A stretch of DNA of 64,000 nucleotides from Anadara kagoshimensis (Eukaryota > Mollusca > Bivalvia > Arcoida > Arcidae): positions 41,247,530-41,311,529 of the forward strand of contig CM037869.1 of the NCBI GenBank assembly GCA_021292105.1, given 5' to 3'. Shown piece by piece: positions 42,066 to 55,119 of the stretch; the first letter of the stretch is position 1; each line of letters begins with the position of its first letter. The notes beneath the pieces are model-generated. The model saw only the letters and a program-made list of their open reading frames with translations, was not told the DNA's origin and ran no database searches. The position numbers and the translations under genes are program-made.

Positions 42066-42165
42066 ATACGAGTATTAGCGAATATTGAAATATTCTCATA
42101 AGTAAAATTGTTTAAGAGAAGAATGGTGTTACACTACATGATAAATTGAAATTTGCAATTGTAAA

Positions 42166-42351
42166 TACATCCAACCTGCCTTAAGGGCCACCTCTGTATA
42201 AGGGTCACCTGCTTATAAAGGTCAGTGGAATTTTATCCCAATTGTTTTTTATTCTTGTTATTTGAACCTGTATATGAAGGCCAATACTTGTCCATAAAGG
42301 TCACTTTTACTGGCTCCCTTGGGTGGCCATTTTAGACAGGTTTGACTGTAC
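42166..42351. mobile_element. Family B foldback MITE
   Basis: 'tacatccaacctgccttaag' at the left and 'agacaggtttgactgta' at the right, with 'ggtcagtggaattttatccc' in the centre. Confidence 0.83.
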
Positions 42352-42359
42352 GGTGCCGG

Positions 42360-43700
42360 TGGTAACCTGTGCTGATTAAACAGTAGCTTGGTATCTTTAC
42401 TTATGGGGTTTTAAGTTTTTAACATTTTTCTGTATTCTTTTTTTATTATTTTAAGTCCAGGTATTTATTTTGTTAATTATTTTCACTTTTACCTCTTCGT
42501 TTTACAGTTGTCATAAGAGCGTGTTACTCTAAAAATATGATATGGTTTAACATTGTAAAAATGAAATAAAAAATAACTGTTAAGTGAATTTAGAATATAT
42601 AGCCCTTAGTATTTAATTATAAAAAGGGAGCTTGAATTTTATGACCTACAAAGTTCGTTGCGAATTTACATGTATTTCGTGTCAAAAATAATTTGTGAAT
42701 GAGGAGAAATAGGTATGAAAAAATGAATCTCTAGAATGTTTTTATTGATGAATAAAATAATAACTTCTACCCAGATTGAGTTGTATCGAGCGATGGAAAA
42801 ACATACCTTTATTTCAAATGACAGGTATTTTAGAGCGGAGAAAAGAATCGAGATCTGATAGATGTTTGCACTCGGTGCGTATTGACGCTTGAAACGTATC
42901 TATTCAATCATGACGGCTAAATGACGTAAAACTCCGCCTATTTGTCAAATTTGACACGCCTAATCAATATGTTTTCCGTCATTTTAATGCATTGCTAGGA
43001 ACAACATGTCATAATCATAGGAAAAAAGATAGCTTTTTTAATTAGCGAAAACCCTAATACGGAATGTAGAGACCACACGAAATTAACACCAATTCAATGG
43101 TAAAACCTAAGGATTGTTCAGAAACAATTGTGCATTAACGTATAAAATTTCAATTATTCTCAATTATAAAATCTTTCCTCTCACCTGTATTGCGATGTCT
43201 ATAATTTTAATCTGTTTCCCGACTGCTCATATTAACAGAAAAAAATATAATATGTAGATTGCTAATAATGTATTACCGAAGAACCGAGATGTTAAAAAGC
43301 TCCCTTGTCTGATAACTATACAACTATGACAGATTATTCAGATTAGAACGCACAGTCGTTAGTTCCGCCAATTTTCTATCTCAGGTCTTTCATTTTGACT
43401 TGTTGATTAAATTTAATTGATGTTAAATCGATAATCAACTCATGTTTTGTAGATTAAATCTGATAATATGCACAGCGGTTTTTATCAAAATCAAAATCTG
43501 AATTTTTTTATATCACGAGTTTTAAATCAGAAAGAAATACACGTTCGTAAGTGATCAATCACTTTATGCATAAATGCATATTTTCTAGTTATGTAAAATA
43601 CACAACTGTTATATTTATATGTTAGTGGAGTTTTGAATTTCTTAGAATGACTGATGGTCTTGGTGTCGAGTGCCATTTTCGATTTTTTATGCATTGATTT
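42360..43700. other. Intergenic, no feature recognised
   Basis: AT-rich DNA of single-copy appearance. A less AT-rich patch (42780-43030) contains 'aatgacgtaaaactccgcc', but no exon or repeat family could be assigned. Confidence 0.45.
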
Positions 43701-43714
43701 ATAAAAAAAAAAAC

Positions 43715-43965
43715 CAGCGGGGCTCGGTGGCCGTGTGGCCTAAAGCGCGTGCCTATGGATCACAGCGCTTCTCACCGCCTTGGTTCGAAAACCACTCGCT
43801 CGCTAGACATTCTGATGTGGGAAAGTTTGTGAATTCGCTGGCTGAACGTGGCTTTTTTCTCCTGTTACTCCGATTTCATTCGCAAACACAGATATGACGA
43901 CCTGGGTATAAGTGAAAGAATCTTGACTGAAGAGTAAAACTCCATTACTCATTTCCACTGATCAA
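43715..43965 (+). mobile_element. tRNA-derived SINE (family S3)
   Basis: The head 'ggggctcggtggccgtgtgg' and 'gccttggttcgaaaacc' are A- and B-box-like; the tail 'gggtataagtgaaagaatct' and 'aactccattactcat' is the common mollusc SINE ending. The open frame at 43670-43897 lies in it. Confidence 0.75.
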
Positions 43966-44329
43966 AACCAAAACATGTCACATGCCACTGATAAAACAGT
44001 CGGACGTGCCATCAATTCAAAGCACATGATCTCAGTAGAATTATGAGAGTGAAATGCAGTATTGGGCACCAGTCTAGATTCTAGCAATTATATCAAGGAG
44101 CCCAAAGTCCTTATAAACCCACCGAACTTCTGCAAGCAAACTGACAAACATTCCTACACCATAAAATTCAAGCGGAAAACGAACGTAGGTGGAAAGAGAG
44201 GATGTTATTCATAAGCTTATTCCTACTATGGGAATTTTATGCAATGACACATGCTGCTTTTTAACACATGTGGGGAGGGAATAGGGGTTGCAAACCTAAG
44301 CTTTCAAAGGCCTTCAATGAAAAAGTTAG

Positions 44330-44600
44330 TTGCCGGCATCACAATATTGTTGTGTATAATCTTTCTTTCCATGGTTGTCATGGAAATTTTTACGTCGTAT
44401 AGTTCCGTGTTCCTTTCATTCTCAATTTGTATTTTACAAGTGTCGGGTATAAACGTAGCTAGCCAAACATTAGTTGTATGCCCATCCGTAGAACCCAGCC
44501 TCAGTTCTTTGGTGCAAGTTAACGTGTTTGACAACATTTGGCAGTTTTTAATAATATTTTTCCTGATGGGAATAAAACTTGAACATTGACTTGTTATGTT
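44330..44600 (-). repeat. Family C copy
   Basis: 'ggtgcaagttaacgtgtttg', 'acaacatttggcagttttta' and 'tataaacgtagctagccaaa'. Both overlapping open frames (44251-44589 and 44304-44537) are explained by it. Confidence 0.75.
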
Positions 44601-44839
44601 TAAAGTAAGATCAATACGCTAAATGGGAGGTTTTCCCGATTAACTGTGCATGCAAATGTCTTTCTGAATTTAACATAAATATGATAACTCTCTTTTGCCG
44701 AAAACTGAAAATTACAATTCTAATTATACGTCTAGTTTTTTATAGAAAAAATGGTATACGTTTTTTTTAATCAAACGTATTTTAATAAATAATGTCCAGA
44801 ACATGCATTGTTTTTTCTGGTATCGGCTGAAATAATAAC

Positions 44840-45065
44840 CATTGATATATTTGACGTCCCATAGTTCCATGTTCCTTTCATTCTAAAAAACAACAGTTGA
44901 TTTTAAACGTGGCGGATGTAGCTAGCCAAACGGAAGGTGCTTACCTTTCCAGAACACCCCACCTCACTTATTTGGTGTAGTTCGTGAACGTGTTTAACTT
45001 AATTTGTCAGTTTTCAAACTTTTAATTATTGAGTTGTAATTTGAACATGGGATTGTTATGTTTAA
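44840..45065 (-). repeat. Family C copy
   Basis: 'ttgacgtcccatagttccat', 'ggcggatgtagctagcc', 'ggtgcttacctttccagaac', 'cgtgtttaacttaatttgtc' and 'gaacatgggattgttatg'. Confidence 0.85.
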
Positions 45066-45297
45066 ATTTCTACCAATGAAAATAATTCAATTTATTGAAG
45101 GTTTCCTGATTATCAGAACTTTCATATCTTTCTAGTATAATAACTATAAATTTTTGAAAACTGAACATTAAAATTATTTTTAAGAAATACAATTTTGTTT
45201 ATTTTCTTGAGAAAAAAATGCATAGTAAATTTAAATCAAATGTACTTTTAACGTTGTAAAAGGTCGAGATAATGCATTGTTTTGTTGAAATCTTACT

Positions 45298-45341
45298 TTG
45301 AAAAAAATGAAAAAAAAAAAAACAAAAAAAAAAAAAACAGC
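45298..45341 (+). repeat. A-rich low-complexity tract
   Basis: Runs of A interrupted by single G, T and C. Confidence 0.9.
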
Positions 45342-46119
45342 TGAAATAATGAGTTTATTAAAAAGTCGTTTAACGACGTGCATTAAATCACGATATATAG
45401 TCCATTAATTTAAGACACCGTTCATTGTTGTCTATGAGAGATTCATGCTTCTCTGCGTTTTCCCATGCTTCGCTTCCTGGCTGGAACGAAAAATTCATTT
45501 GGTTATGAATTATTACTCCGAGATCTTGGATAGATATGCAAATGAGCAGACCTTGAATAAATTTTAGATAGCAGTTATTGTCATCGGTTTTGTTTTTATA
45601 GCTAAAGCTTTTGAAATTTTTATCTTTGAAATTTGAGAAACAAGTTATGACGAGCAGCAATCAATTTGTCAAACGCATCCACATTTGAAGGCTTTGGGTT
45701 TAATATTTATGGTACGGCATGGTAAGACGCTATTTGATCAACATGCTGAACAGATAGAGTCGATTGAGTTTTAACATTTTCTATTTAGAATTTTGTCTTT
45801 TTTGTATTTAAAGTGATTTGAGGTCAACCATGAGTTAGATTTGCGCGTGTTCTGAAATTAAATGAACAACATATTTCAATTACCAAGGCAAGTTAATAGA
45901 TTTTTCCGTTTGATAACTCCAGTAAATATTTTACAAATGTGATTTGTTTGAGAGTTATGATATGGATTCGTTTAAGCGAATAAGTTAAAAAATAATCAAA
46001 TCAAAATTACCTGTGATGTCATACCAAGGTTAAAATGAGAATAAAAAGACAAATACCAGATAATGGTACCTAGCAACTGCCAACACAACCAGGAACAAGA
46101 GACAATACAAGAAATTACC

Positions 46120-46545
46120 AAACACAAACATACCGGTCAATGTCAAAACCACAATCCAAAAGAAAGTAAAAACTTTGAAAACAGCCAAATTATTTGTCCA
46201 TAATCAAAAACAAACATACTAATCCATGTCCAAAACACAAGGACCGTAAAAACTTTGAAACTGACAAATTAAGTTGAACACGTGAACGTCCACCTGGGAA
46301 GTGAGACCGGGTGCTTCGGAAGAGTTAACACCTCCCGTTGAGCTAGCCATACAATCCACGTGTGTATTAAAAATTAAGTGGAAGGATAATGGAACTATGG
46401 GACTTCAAATATATCAAGGACAATCCTGGACACAGACACATCAAACACAAACATACCGGTTCATGTCCACAAACCTCAATCCCCCCCCCCAAAAAAAAAA
46501 TAACAAAGCAAAGGCTTTGATATAAGCAAATTGAGTTAAACTTGT
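46120..46545 (+). repeat. Family C copies, one nearly complete with extra end modules
   Basis: 'aaacataccggtcaatgtca', 'aaacatactaatccatgtcc', 'gtccacctgggaagtgagac', 'ccacgtgtgtattaaaaatt', 'tatcaaggacaatcctgg' and again 'aaacataccggttcatgtcc'. The core is flanked by end modules in direct orientation on both sides. Confidence 0.82.
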
Positions 46546-48120
46546 TAAGCTGAGAACTTTCAATTAGACCTGGTTACGCATCTTTTCTCTAGCAGAAAAG
46601 GCAACCAAGATGAACATGTCACAGTACAAGCAAATGATAAAACAGATAGATTAGACAAGAAAAAGAGACACATACTACACATGTATTGATTTCGTCACGA
46701 AAAAAGGACATCATGAAAATCATTGTTTTACAGTTTTAACAGATTACATGAAGATATTTATATACTAATTAACAACTTGGATTAGTATGTTTTGATTCCA
46801 AAAACATTATAAAATGTTATATTTACAACAATTTATTACAAGAATGCTTCAACTATATTTTTTATTAATGCCTGTGAAACAAAGCAAAGTTAAAACAAAA
46901 TGATAACTTGCAAATTAAGTTAAACATGTTCATTTTCTACCAGGGAAGTTAGACTACTTGCTCCAGAAGAGCAAGCACCGCCTAGAAATACACTCTTTAA
47001 CCACCCAAAAAGTATATGGCGATGTATGTAATTAGTTTGTGAAAAAATATAACAGGAACAGAGATTTCGATGTAAATATGTACTTGACAAAAGGCAATTC
47101 AATTAAAAAGGACACTTTATGAAACAAACAAGAAAAAGAAAAAAGACAAACACAAAAATTTAATAAAAAAAAATTTGGACTGTATGTTATATGGAGAACT
47201 AGTAAAAAATTATTGCATTTTTTGAAAAAATCGATAACCAATAAATATTTTTTAAACAATCCCGCTTATTTTGAGTTTAATTACTTGTATGTTTGTAGCA
47301 TTATAAAGTATATATTAATGTAAAATATTGAAGAAGTCAACTCTTCCAAATGTTAGTATATAGAAAATATTTCTGAACAAAAATTTTGTTATTTGATATT
47401 TTTATAAAAATTAGCCAATCATTATGTTCTAACTTTTCATCACTGTATAAATTGAAACGTTCAAAATTATACAATTTGGCATGTTCTTATTTCTAATCTT
47501 TACATAAAATGAGAAAATTGCAACTAAGACAGTTGTCAATTTTTAAAAAATTTTAATTTTTAATTTCAATATTAATTATAATATTAAATATTAATCAACT
47601 TTGCCATAAGATAATTTTATGTTTTAATTCTATATAAAACGAGAAATTCAAAATTTAACATGCATGAAGTACTATTTTGTTTCTTATTGTAATTGAAACA
47701 TTCAAAATTAGCAAAATTGTCATTTCTATTTTCCATATAAAACGAGGAATTATTTTTTCAATAAAATGAGACATTGAAAATTAGCACAATTGTAATATGC
47801 AATTTTTTTTATCTCTATCTCTAGACGAAATGAGACATTGGCTATCAAACACAGTTGCTATGTACTGATTTTTAATTTGTATATGAAAAAGACATTCAAA
47901 ATGAGCATAATTGTCATGTACTTTTTTCGTTTTTTAAATTTTGATATGGAAAAAAAATTAAAATTAAAGCAGTTGCGACGTACTTATTTATAATATCTAG
48001 ATACAGTTAGAAATACAACGATAACACAGTTTTCAACCTCTAATAAAATGAAATGTTCAAAATTAGAACAGTTGCCAAGCATATTTTTTCTTATTGTTTA
48101 GCAGAAAAGCATACTTAGAT

Positions 48121-48515
48121 AATTACATATTATACCAGTTTTAATTTTACAGCACTAGACGACCGTTTCGGAATACAATTCCTCATCAGTAGTGCTTTGA
48201 CCAAAATTATGAAACCAAAATTATTTTGAAGATGTTGAAAAGCTACCCAAGGGACCAAAATATATTTTACCAAATTAAGCTAAGGAAATAATTTGCATGA
48301 GGGAGTATACCTTAGTTTTTGAGAAGTTTCAAATTTTAACTTGCAGGAAATCTAGACAATTATAGTATATTTCTGACAATAATACGAAATTATTGCCTAC
48401 TGAGTTTGTGATATCTTCGGGGCACCAGCCACCAGCAGAGATATCGGCTCAGGGGTTTAAATTACATATTATGTTTTAATTTTACAGCACTAGACGGCCG
48501 TTTCGGAATACAATA
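48121..48515 (+). mobile_element. Family D element with direct terminal repeats
   Basis: 'aattacatattat' followed by 'ttttaattttacagcactag' and 'cgtttcggaatacaa' occurs at both ends (48121 and 48461), about 50 bp each, with a 290-bp interior. The reverse copy at 60560-60960 has the same arrangement. Confidence 0.85.
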
Positions 48516-48627
48516 AAACGAGACATTCAACATGAATAGAGTACTATTTTATTTCTTATTATAATTGACACATTAAAAATTAGCAAAGGTTTTCATTGCT
48601 TATTCTTATTTTCCATATAAAACCAGG

Positions 48628-48882
48628 CCCCGGTTTCAGAATCATTCCTTAGCTAAGATTTTCCTTAACTTAAATCTTGAAAAATTTCAATCCTTTATAA
48701 TTTTGTTAATTTTGAAGATATTCAGGAATTTAAGGTGTCAATCTTAAGATTTTTGCTACATTAAAACATCTGCATTTAGTTTTGACAAAAGTATCCATCA
48801 GTAATTGCAAAAAGAGATTACCAAAAATTTTTTAATTTAAGTTAAGGAAAATCTTAGCTAAGGAATGATTGTGAAACCGGGG
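48628..48882. mobile_element. Family G foldback MITE with 5-bp target duplication
   Basis: The two 48-bp arms differ at a single position; they begin CCCCGGTTTCAGAATCATT and read through 'gctaagattttccttaac'. CCAGG flanks both sides (48623-48627 and 48883-48887). The paralogous minisatellite block at about 47745 has the uninterrupted site 'ataaaacgaggaatta'. Confidence 0.92.
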
Positions 48883-49799
48883 CCAGGAATTATATATACA
48901 CACACTAACCTTATGCTAATTATTAACTTTTTTAATAAAATGAGACATTCAAAATTAGCACAATTGTAATATGCAATTTTTTATCTCTATCTCTAGACGA
49001 AATGAGACATTGGCTATTAAACACAGTTGTCATGTACTGATTTTTAATTTGTATATGAAAAAGACACTCAAAATGAGCATAGTTGTCATGTACTGTTTTA
49101 GTTTTTTTAAATTTTGATATGGAAAAAACATTTAAAATAAAAGCAGTTGCAACATGCTAATTTATAATATGTAGATACAATGAAAAATTCAACGCTAACA
49201 CAGTTTTCAACCTCTAACAAAATGAAATGTTCATAATAAAAAACAGTTGCCAAGCATATTTTTTATTGTTTAGCAGAAAAGCATTCAAATTTGACACAGC
49301 CGTCATGTTCTCTTTTTATTTCAACATAAAACGAGACATTAAAATTAAATAATATAGCTACAACGTGCTAATTTTATTTTTTATACTTAGATAAAATGTA
49401 AAATGCAAAATTTAATCAGTTGCCACATGCTTATTTCTTATTTGTAATTGAAATAAAATGAGACATTGATAATTTTTCATTTTTATATTGAAACACATCC
49501 AAAGATAACACAGCTGCAAAAGGCTAATTTTGTTTTTTATTTATCTTTATATTAATTAAAAAAATCAAAATAAGCAAAGTTGTCATGCGTTATCTTTTTG
49601 TTAAAAGAAACATTCAAAATATATAGTTACCGTGTGTTCGCTTTTAATTTGTAAATAAAAGTTGACATACAAAATTAGCACCATTGCTTTTTGCTAATTT
49701 CTTAATTTCTTTCAAAAAGTGACATTCAAAATTACTATAGTTGCCATGTGCTTGTTTTAAATTTTTATTTTTATATATCAATTCAAATTAGGACATGAC

Positions 49800-51118
49800 A
49801 TGAAATTTTTTTTTAATCTTACAAATTTTCGGTATATGTACCGGGACTTGTTTTTACATTAAGTGAATAATTTTTCGATTAAAGATTTTTTCCTCTATTA
49901 GAAATTGCAATATAAATAAAATATAGAATATATTTCACATATATTGACATTTTAAAAAATATTTGATGGTGGTCGGAAAAGGTTTTGACAGGATTTTAAT
50001 GTCACTGATGGCGGTGTTACATCCCACGATGACGGAGTATTATAATTGCATCATTCTGAGTATTTTGGATACAATGCCGAATTGTCCGATGGTGATGTAT
50101 TTGAATCATAATTTCTACCTAGCCTTATAAAATGTAATTATGTATAAAATAAATATGAGCGAATCCGTTAGTATAAGTAAATATTTGAATATAGTAATTC
50201 TCCACGGGGCATTAAGAGCTCTATGGTTCTAGCCTAATACTGACAACGCCCTATTATGTGGCAGAACAATGCTGGCATTGAAACTGGTTTCAACTCCTTT
50301 AAAAACGTCCCAGTCTTCCTTACAATTATTTTCAATATTGATTAAAAGCGAGGACATTTAGAATTAAACATTTAAGAACTGTTAATGCTATGTGTGTTAA
50401 GATAAAAATTATTTTCAAGTTTAATTATTTTCAAATATCCTCAAAACTGTAATTAAAGTCAAGAACCATATATTTGAATTTTTTGTTTCGTGGGAATCCA
50501 CATTTTTGTTGTGAGAATACTCTTGAAACGAATTAGTTTGGAGAACTCTAATTTCAAGTAGTGTTCCGTCTCAAGTTGTAATGGTCTCTCTCCCAAACTC
50601 TTATCATCTTGACTATTCCTCTATGCATTATTTTATACGTTATTGTCATCTTACTTTTGCCACCAGTTATGTAAAAAAATATTCTCTGCAAAAACCAATT
50701 GTATGCCTACTGCAATAAAGATAATGAATTTGAAAATAAAAATCAAAATTTAAATCTCTATTTTTCTATTTTCTATTTCTTCTTTTAAAGTTTGTATTTT
50801 TTGCTTCAGAAAAAAATCATAACGTAGCTCTCCTTATGTCAATGTATGCAAACCTTTTCAAAAACCTCTTTACGCCACTTTCATAAATCATGCACAATTG
50901 TATTATAATCTTGATATAAATACTGATAAAATGAAAGAAGCAGATAATAATTATTATGTAAAACTAGTGTAATAAAATGTTCAACAAAACATATACACAA
51001 CATCTTAAAGTTAATTATGAATATTTGAATATAATAATAATAATGAAAAAGGCGGAAAACGCACTAGTCTAATAGAATTAAATATATTCATTTTCACGAT
51101 ATTATTAAAAAGTAAATA

Positions 51119-51120
<2 letters not shown>
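49800..51120. other. Intergenic, AT-rich, nothing recognised
   Basis: No long frame, RNA or repeat family found. Confidence 0.45.

Positions 51121-51122
<2 letters not shown>

Positions 51123-51158
<36 letters not shown>
51123..51158 (+). repeat. (GA)n microsatellite
   Basis: About 18 uninterrupted GA units followed by 'cagagagggtgg'. Confidence 0.97.
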
Positions 51159-51165
<7 letters not shown>

Positions 51166-51409
51166 GGTGGAGGGGCGAAATCTTTTGGATAATAAAAGGA
51201 AAAATTTGACTAAACATGGATATCTTCCTCAACAATGAGATTACAACATCACAATATACTAAATAGTCTGTTCACGAAACTGCTATATTTATAATGATAA
51301 TTTTTGTTTATTTTATAATTCAAAATACCTTCGAAAAAACTTCCATTAAAGTGTTTTTATTGTAGAAATATTCCAAGCACATACTTAACTTATAAAGTTT
51401 AATGGCCGT

Positions 51410-51850
51410 CATCAAAATATTGTTTATAAGTACAATATCTTTGTATCGAAATTTACCATGGATATATTTGGCGTCTCATATTTCCATGTTCTATGTAACT
51501 TTCATTCTCAATTTTGATTTCATAAATAACGCCTGTAGCTAGCTAAACAGGAGATACTTACCATTCCGGAGCACCCGGACTCACTTCCTGGTGGAAGCCC
51601 ACGTGTTTAACGTAATTTGCCAGTATCTACTTTGCTTTGGGGTTGAAATTTGGACATGTATTGGTATGTTTGTTTTTTTTATTTATAGGCATTTGATAGC
51701 ACAAGACAATTAAACTATTGAAACAATAAAACTAACTAGACAGAAGAAGCTTACCCTTCCGAGGCACCCGGCCTAACTTCCTTGGTAGAAATTGACGTGC
51801 TTAGTTTAATATGCCGGTTCCTAATGTTTTTCTTTTGCTTTACGGATTAC
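51410..51850 (-). repeat. Family C copy plus a second partial copy
   Basis: Complete order from 'gtttataagtacaatatct' through 'ctgtagctagctaaacagg', 'ccattccggagcacccgg', 'gtggaagcccacgtgttta' and 'ggacatgtattggtatg', then another core 'cccttccgaggcacccggc' at about 51753. Confidence 0.85.
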
Positions 51851-52099
51851 ACTTACGTGATATCCCGATATCCTTGCGCTTTCAGACTTTTGTAAGGAAA
51901 GCGCTCAAGTATCTAGGTACGTATTTCGCTTTTCTGTCAATTATTCATATATGGTCTTGGAATTTAGATAATGTCTTCACCAACACATGTCATTAAGCCC
52001 TCAATTAACAATTAAAAACTTTGAAAACTTAAAATATTAATTAACAAAGCTCCCTTTTCACCTTCAATATCCACTCATTTTACAGAGAAATTAAAGCAT

Positions 52100-52466
52100 G
52101 AGGTAAACCTGTTTGTAAATGGTAACTATTCAAAAACACCCATTCAAAGTGACTTCTATTGGCAGGTGACCCTGATATACATATTCAAATTGTATCAATA
52201 TACAGTGATTAGGAAACACATTACTGACCTTTAAAATCAGGCGTTCCTTATACAAAGGTGACCTTTTAGGCAGGTTTGACTATATATAAATACAGTCCAA
52301 CCAGCCTTAAAGGCCACCTCTATACAAAAGCCACCTGCTTATAAAGGCCAGTAGAATTGTATCACAATTGTTCTTTATTCATAATATTTGAACCGATATA
52401 TAAAGGCCATTTGCCGATAAAGGCAACTTTTACTGGTTGGCCTTTATAGACAGGTTTGGCTGTACA
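52100..52466. mobile_element. Two adjacent family B foldbacks
   Basis: A decayed copy (52100-52287, ending 'ggcaggtttgactata') is followed by a better one (52292-52466, from TACAGTCCAACCAGCC to 'acaggtttggctgta'). They are in opposite orientation. Confidence 0.75.
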
Positions 52467-52469
52467 CGA

Positions 52470-53515
52470 AAAATATAAATTACATAAAACTTTATTGTAA
52501 TATAGGTATTGAAGTTAAGAAAACCTTAAATGTACCGAGTAGCCTTAAATGAAAATTTCTAATATGACACTTCAATCAAGAATATGTTAATAACGTGTAT
52601 AATTAAAAGAGAAACGTGTTAATTGTGGTACTCAATTTGCAAAGACTTCAGTTATCCCTATTACAATATAATTCTACCCTAAAAGCTAAAATCTGAAAAA
52701 TTCATAAACACTAAAACCCTCAGAGAATTTCATTCTGTTAACTACATAGAACGTGACCCGCGCGACATCTGTGCACGAAATGACCTTTCCGTTTCATTTA
52801 TTTTAGATTAATCCGCTGTATCAGAAATTTAAATTAGCGAGTGTGAATATTTTTGTGGTATCAAAATAGAAACATATTGCTTCCGTTGAAATCAATTATA
52901 GCCTAAATTACATTCCTCTCCTTCTTTAATTATGTTTTTCTCTTCATATAACTTAACTTATACATACCATGATATTCAATTTGATTTAATGATATTTTCT
53001 ATTAGCGCGAGTTTCTTCCCTTCAACAAGGAAATATTCGTTCGTTTGAATCTAACTTTCCTAAATGTTTAAAATCTAAATAAAAAATTAAGGTATACTTC
53101 CTCATTTTAAGTATTTCGTTCAATAAAAACTTCGCCGTTTCATTATGTTTTAAACCTAAAAACTACTAACAAATTAAAACGGGGATTATTAATAAATTTA
53201 CTTTGCTTTGTGGATTTTGTTTTAACATGGACAGGTATTTTTGGTTAAATACAAAGGTAAAGTATCATCATATCCCGTCTTAAAGACTTACGAGACACGA
53301 ATCTATAGCAAACATGATAGTGGTCGACCATAAAAGAAATAATCAGAGCGGTCGACAATGCATGATCAAAACTCGTACTTAACTGTATAATATTTTATGC
53401 CCTTTTTTCATTCGAAAAACACAGGCCACTGCTAGTAAAACCACTTGAATGGTAAGGACTCTTCGTAAGTATTTAAACCAAAACCTAGACATTAATTCCA
53501 GTCCCCTCCAATGTC
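52470..53515. other. Intergenic, nothing recognised
   Basis: AT-rich with no convincing exon. A short piece near 53205-53245 ('ctttgctttgtggatttt', 'aacatggacaggtatt') is a family C end fragment. Confidence 0.45.
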
Positions 53516-53519
53516 ACAA

Positions 53520-53735
53520 ACCAAAAAGAAACATACCAAAACACATTCAAACTACATTCCAAAAAGCAAAATGTGAATGTCCTCCCGGGAAGTGAGACCG
53601 AAAGTTCAGAATGGGTAAGCACCTCCTGTTTAGCTAGCTACACTCGCCACGTGGTGTTAAATTAAAATTGAGAATAAAAGGAATTATGCGACATCGTAAT
53701 TTTAGATACAGAGACATCATACTTATCAACAATTT
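53520..53735 (+). repeat. Family C copy
   Basis: 'aaagaaacataccaaaacac', 'cctcccgggaagtgagaccg', 'gtttagctagctacactcgc' and 'cagagacatcatacttatc'. A minus-strand copy follows at 53935-54195, tail to tail. Confidence 0.83.
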
Positions 53736-53934
53736 TTAGTATCCCTGTGCCAACACTTTATAATCATCTTTCTTTTGTTAAGGTAATGGGAATAAACGCT
53801 ATCATAGCGAATTGTTAAACAAATACACAACAAACAAGAGAAAGGGGTGAATTGCTGCTTTGAGAAAATAAAGTTGACAATAGAAAATTCTTGAATTATA
53901 TATAACCAAATATATGATACAGTCAAGGCCGTAA

Positions 53935-54195
53935 TCACAGTGCTGCTGATAAGTATGGTATCTCTGAATTCACAAAATTAATATTATTATTCTAGATATA
54001 ATTGACGATCCATAGTCACATGTTCTTTTTCATTTCAATTTTGATTTAACGCGTGGCTATCTAAACAAGCTAGTACCTGGTCTCACTTTCCAAGAGGAAG
54101 TTCACATTTAACTTAACTTTTTCATTTATTTTATATATTTTTTTTAAATTTGCTTTTTGGAATTTGATCTAGACATTAACCGGTATGTTTGTGAC
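53935..54195 (-). repeat. Family C copy, diverged
   Basis: 'gctgataagtatggtatctc', 'gacgatccatagtcacatgt', 'ggtctcactttccaagagg' and 'ccggtatgtttg'. Confidence 0.7.
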
Positions 54196-54344
54196 ATTCA
54201 GACAAGTTGTACTACTTTAATGGTAAAAAATAATGTTAACTTTTGAAAATTCATATTCAGAATAAGAGTAACAGTAACACTTTATTCTAATTACCATTTC
54301 GCCATTTTGTATAAATTGATAACTTTTTCAAAGGCGATTTTGAT

Positions 54345-54610
54345 TTTTCAGCTGTTTTATTATTGACTTGGTCTGTATCTTGTTTTTGCGTGTTTCAGTT
54401 AATGTTTTCATTCAGTTTTAATCTTCGTGCTCAATATCTAAGCTGTTTCATCAATAACTTGATTAATATCTTGTTTTTGCTTGGTTTTAGTTACATCTTA
54501 TAATTCATTTCATATCTTCGTGCTCGATATCTTAGCTGTTTTCATCATTAACTTGAGTAGTATCTTATTTTTTCTTTTTGCATTAAGTGTCTTTCATCTT
54601 TTTAAAACCT
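54345..54610 (+). repeat. Three-unit tandem repeat of about 90 bp
   Basis: 'tatcttgtttttgc' preceded by 'agctgtttta ... ttgacttg' variants occurs three times, with 'atcttcgtgctcaatatct' and 'atcttcgtgctcgatatct' between. Confidence 0.75.
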
Positions 54611-55119
54611 TGTACCAAATTTGTTACTCTTCAATTTTCCTGGAATAATTTCCTTAAATATCTTATTACAAAATATTCTTTAAAATCTTTTTTAAAAATT
54701 GTCACTTCCTCTGCATTCATTCCGTTGAATGATTTCCTCATATATCCAATTATAAAGTAATCTTTTAAACTTTTTTCAAAAAAAAAGAAAGAAAAAAATA
54801 TAAAAAGAGAAAAGAAAGAAAAATATTAGAATCATCATCTTTCCTAAAATGCATATTGCAATGTAAACAAACATAATACCGCAAATGTCATATTAAACAA
54901 ATACCCCGTCTTCATTCCAATCGATTACTCCATGTTCCTGGACAATCAGTGCATTTTTAGGGTAGAAGAACATCAAAGGCGAAGAACAAATACAAAATTT
55001 AAAACCCATTTATAATACAAAAATATACATTATTCATGGAGATATAAGCATGTATTTCAAAATTAAAACCCTTGAACTCGAAATATAAAACAACAAAATA
55101 TTGCAATCAATATCAATGT

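Larger units (their letters stand above)
47440..49790 (+). repeat. AT-rich minisatellite, roughly 60-bp units with higher-order duplication
   Basis: Units built on 'gagacattcaaaattagcac' and 'agttgtcatgtactta' repeat about thirty times. A block at 47634-48115 recurs at 48512-49285 with the same order of unit variants (for example 'tctctatctctagacgaaat', 'acagttttcaacctctaa', 'gccaagcatattttt'). A family D element (48121-48515) separates the blocks and a family G element lies in the second one. Confidence 0.88.

Noticed and set aside
44251..44589. 112-codon frame with hydrophobic stretches
   Set aside because: Falls on a family C copy; the apparent membrane segments are translated repeat.
48121..48515. 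Family D as a true LTR retrotransposon
   Set aside because: Terminal repeats are only about 50 bp, and no primer-binding site, polypurine tract or coding region was seen.
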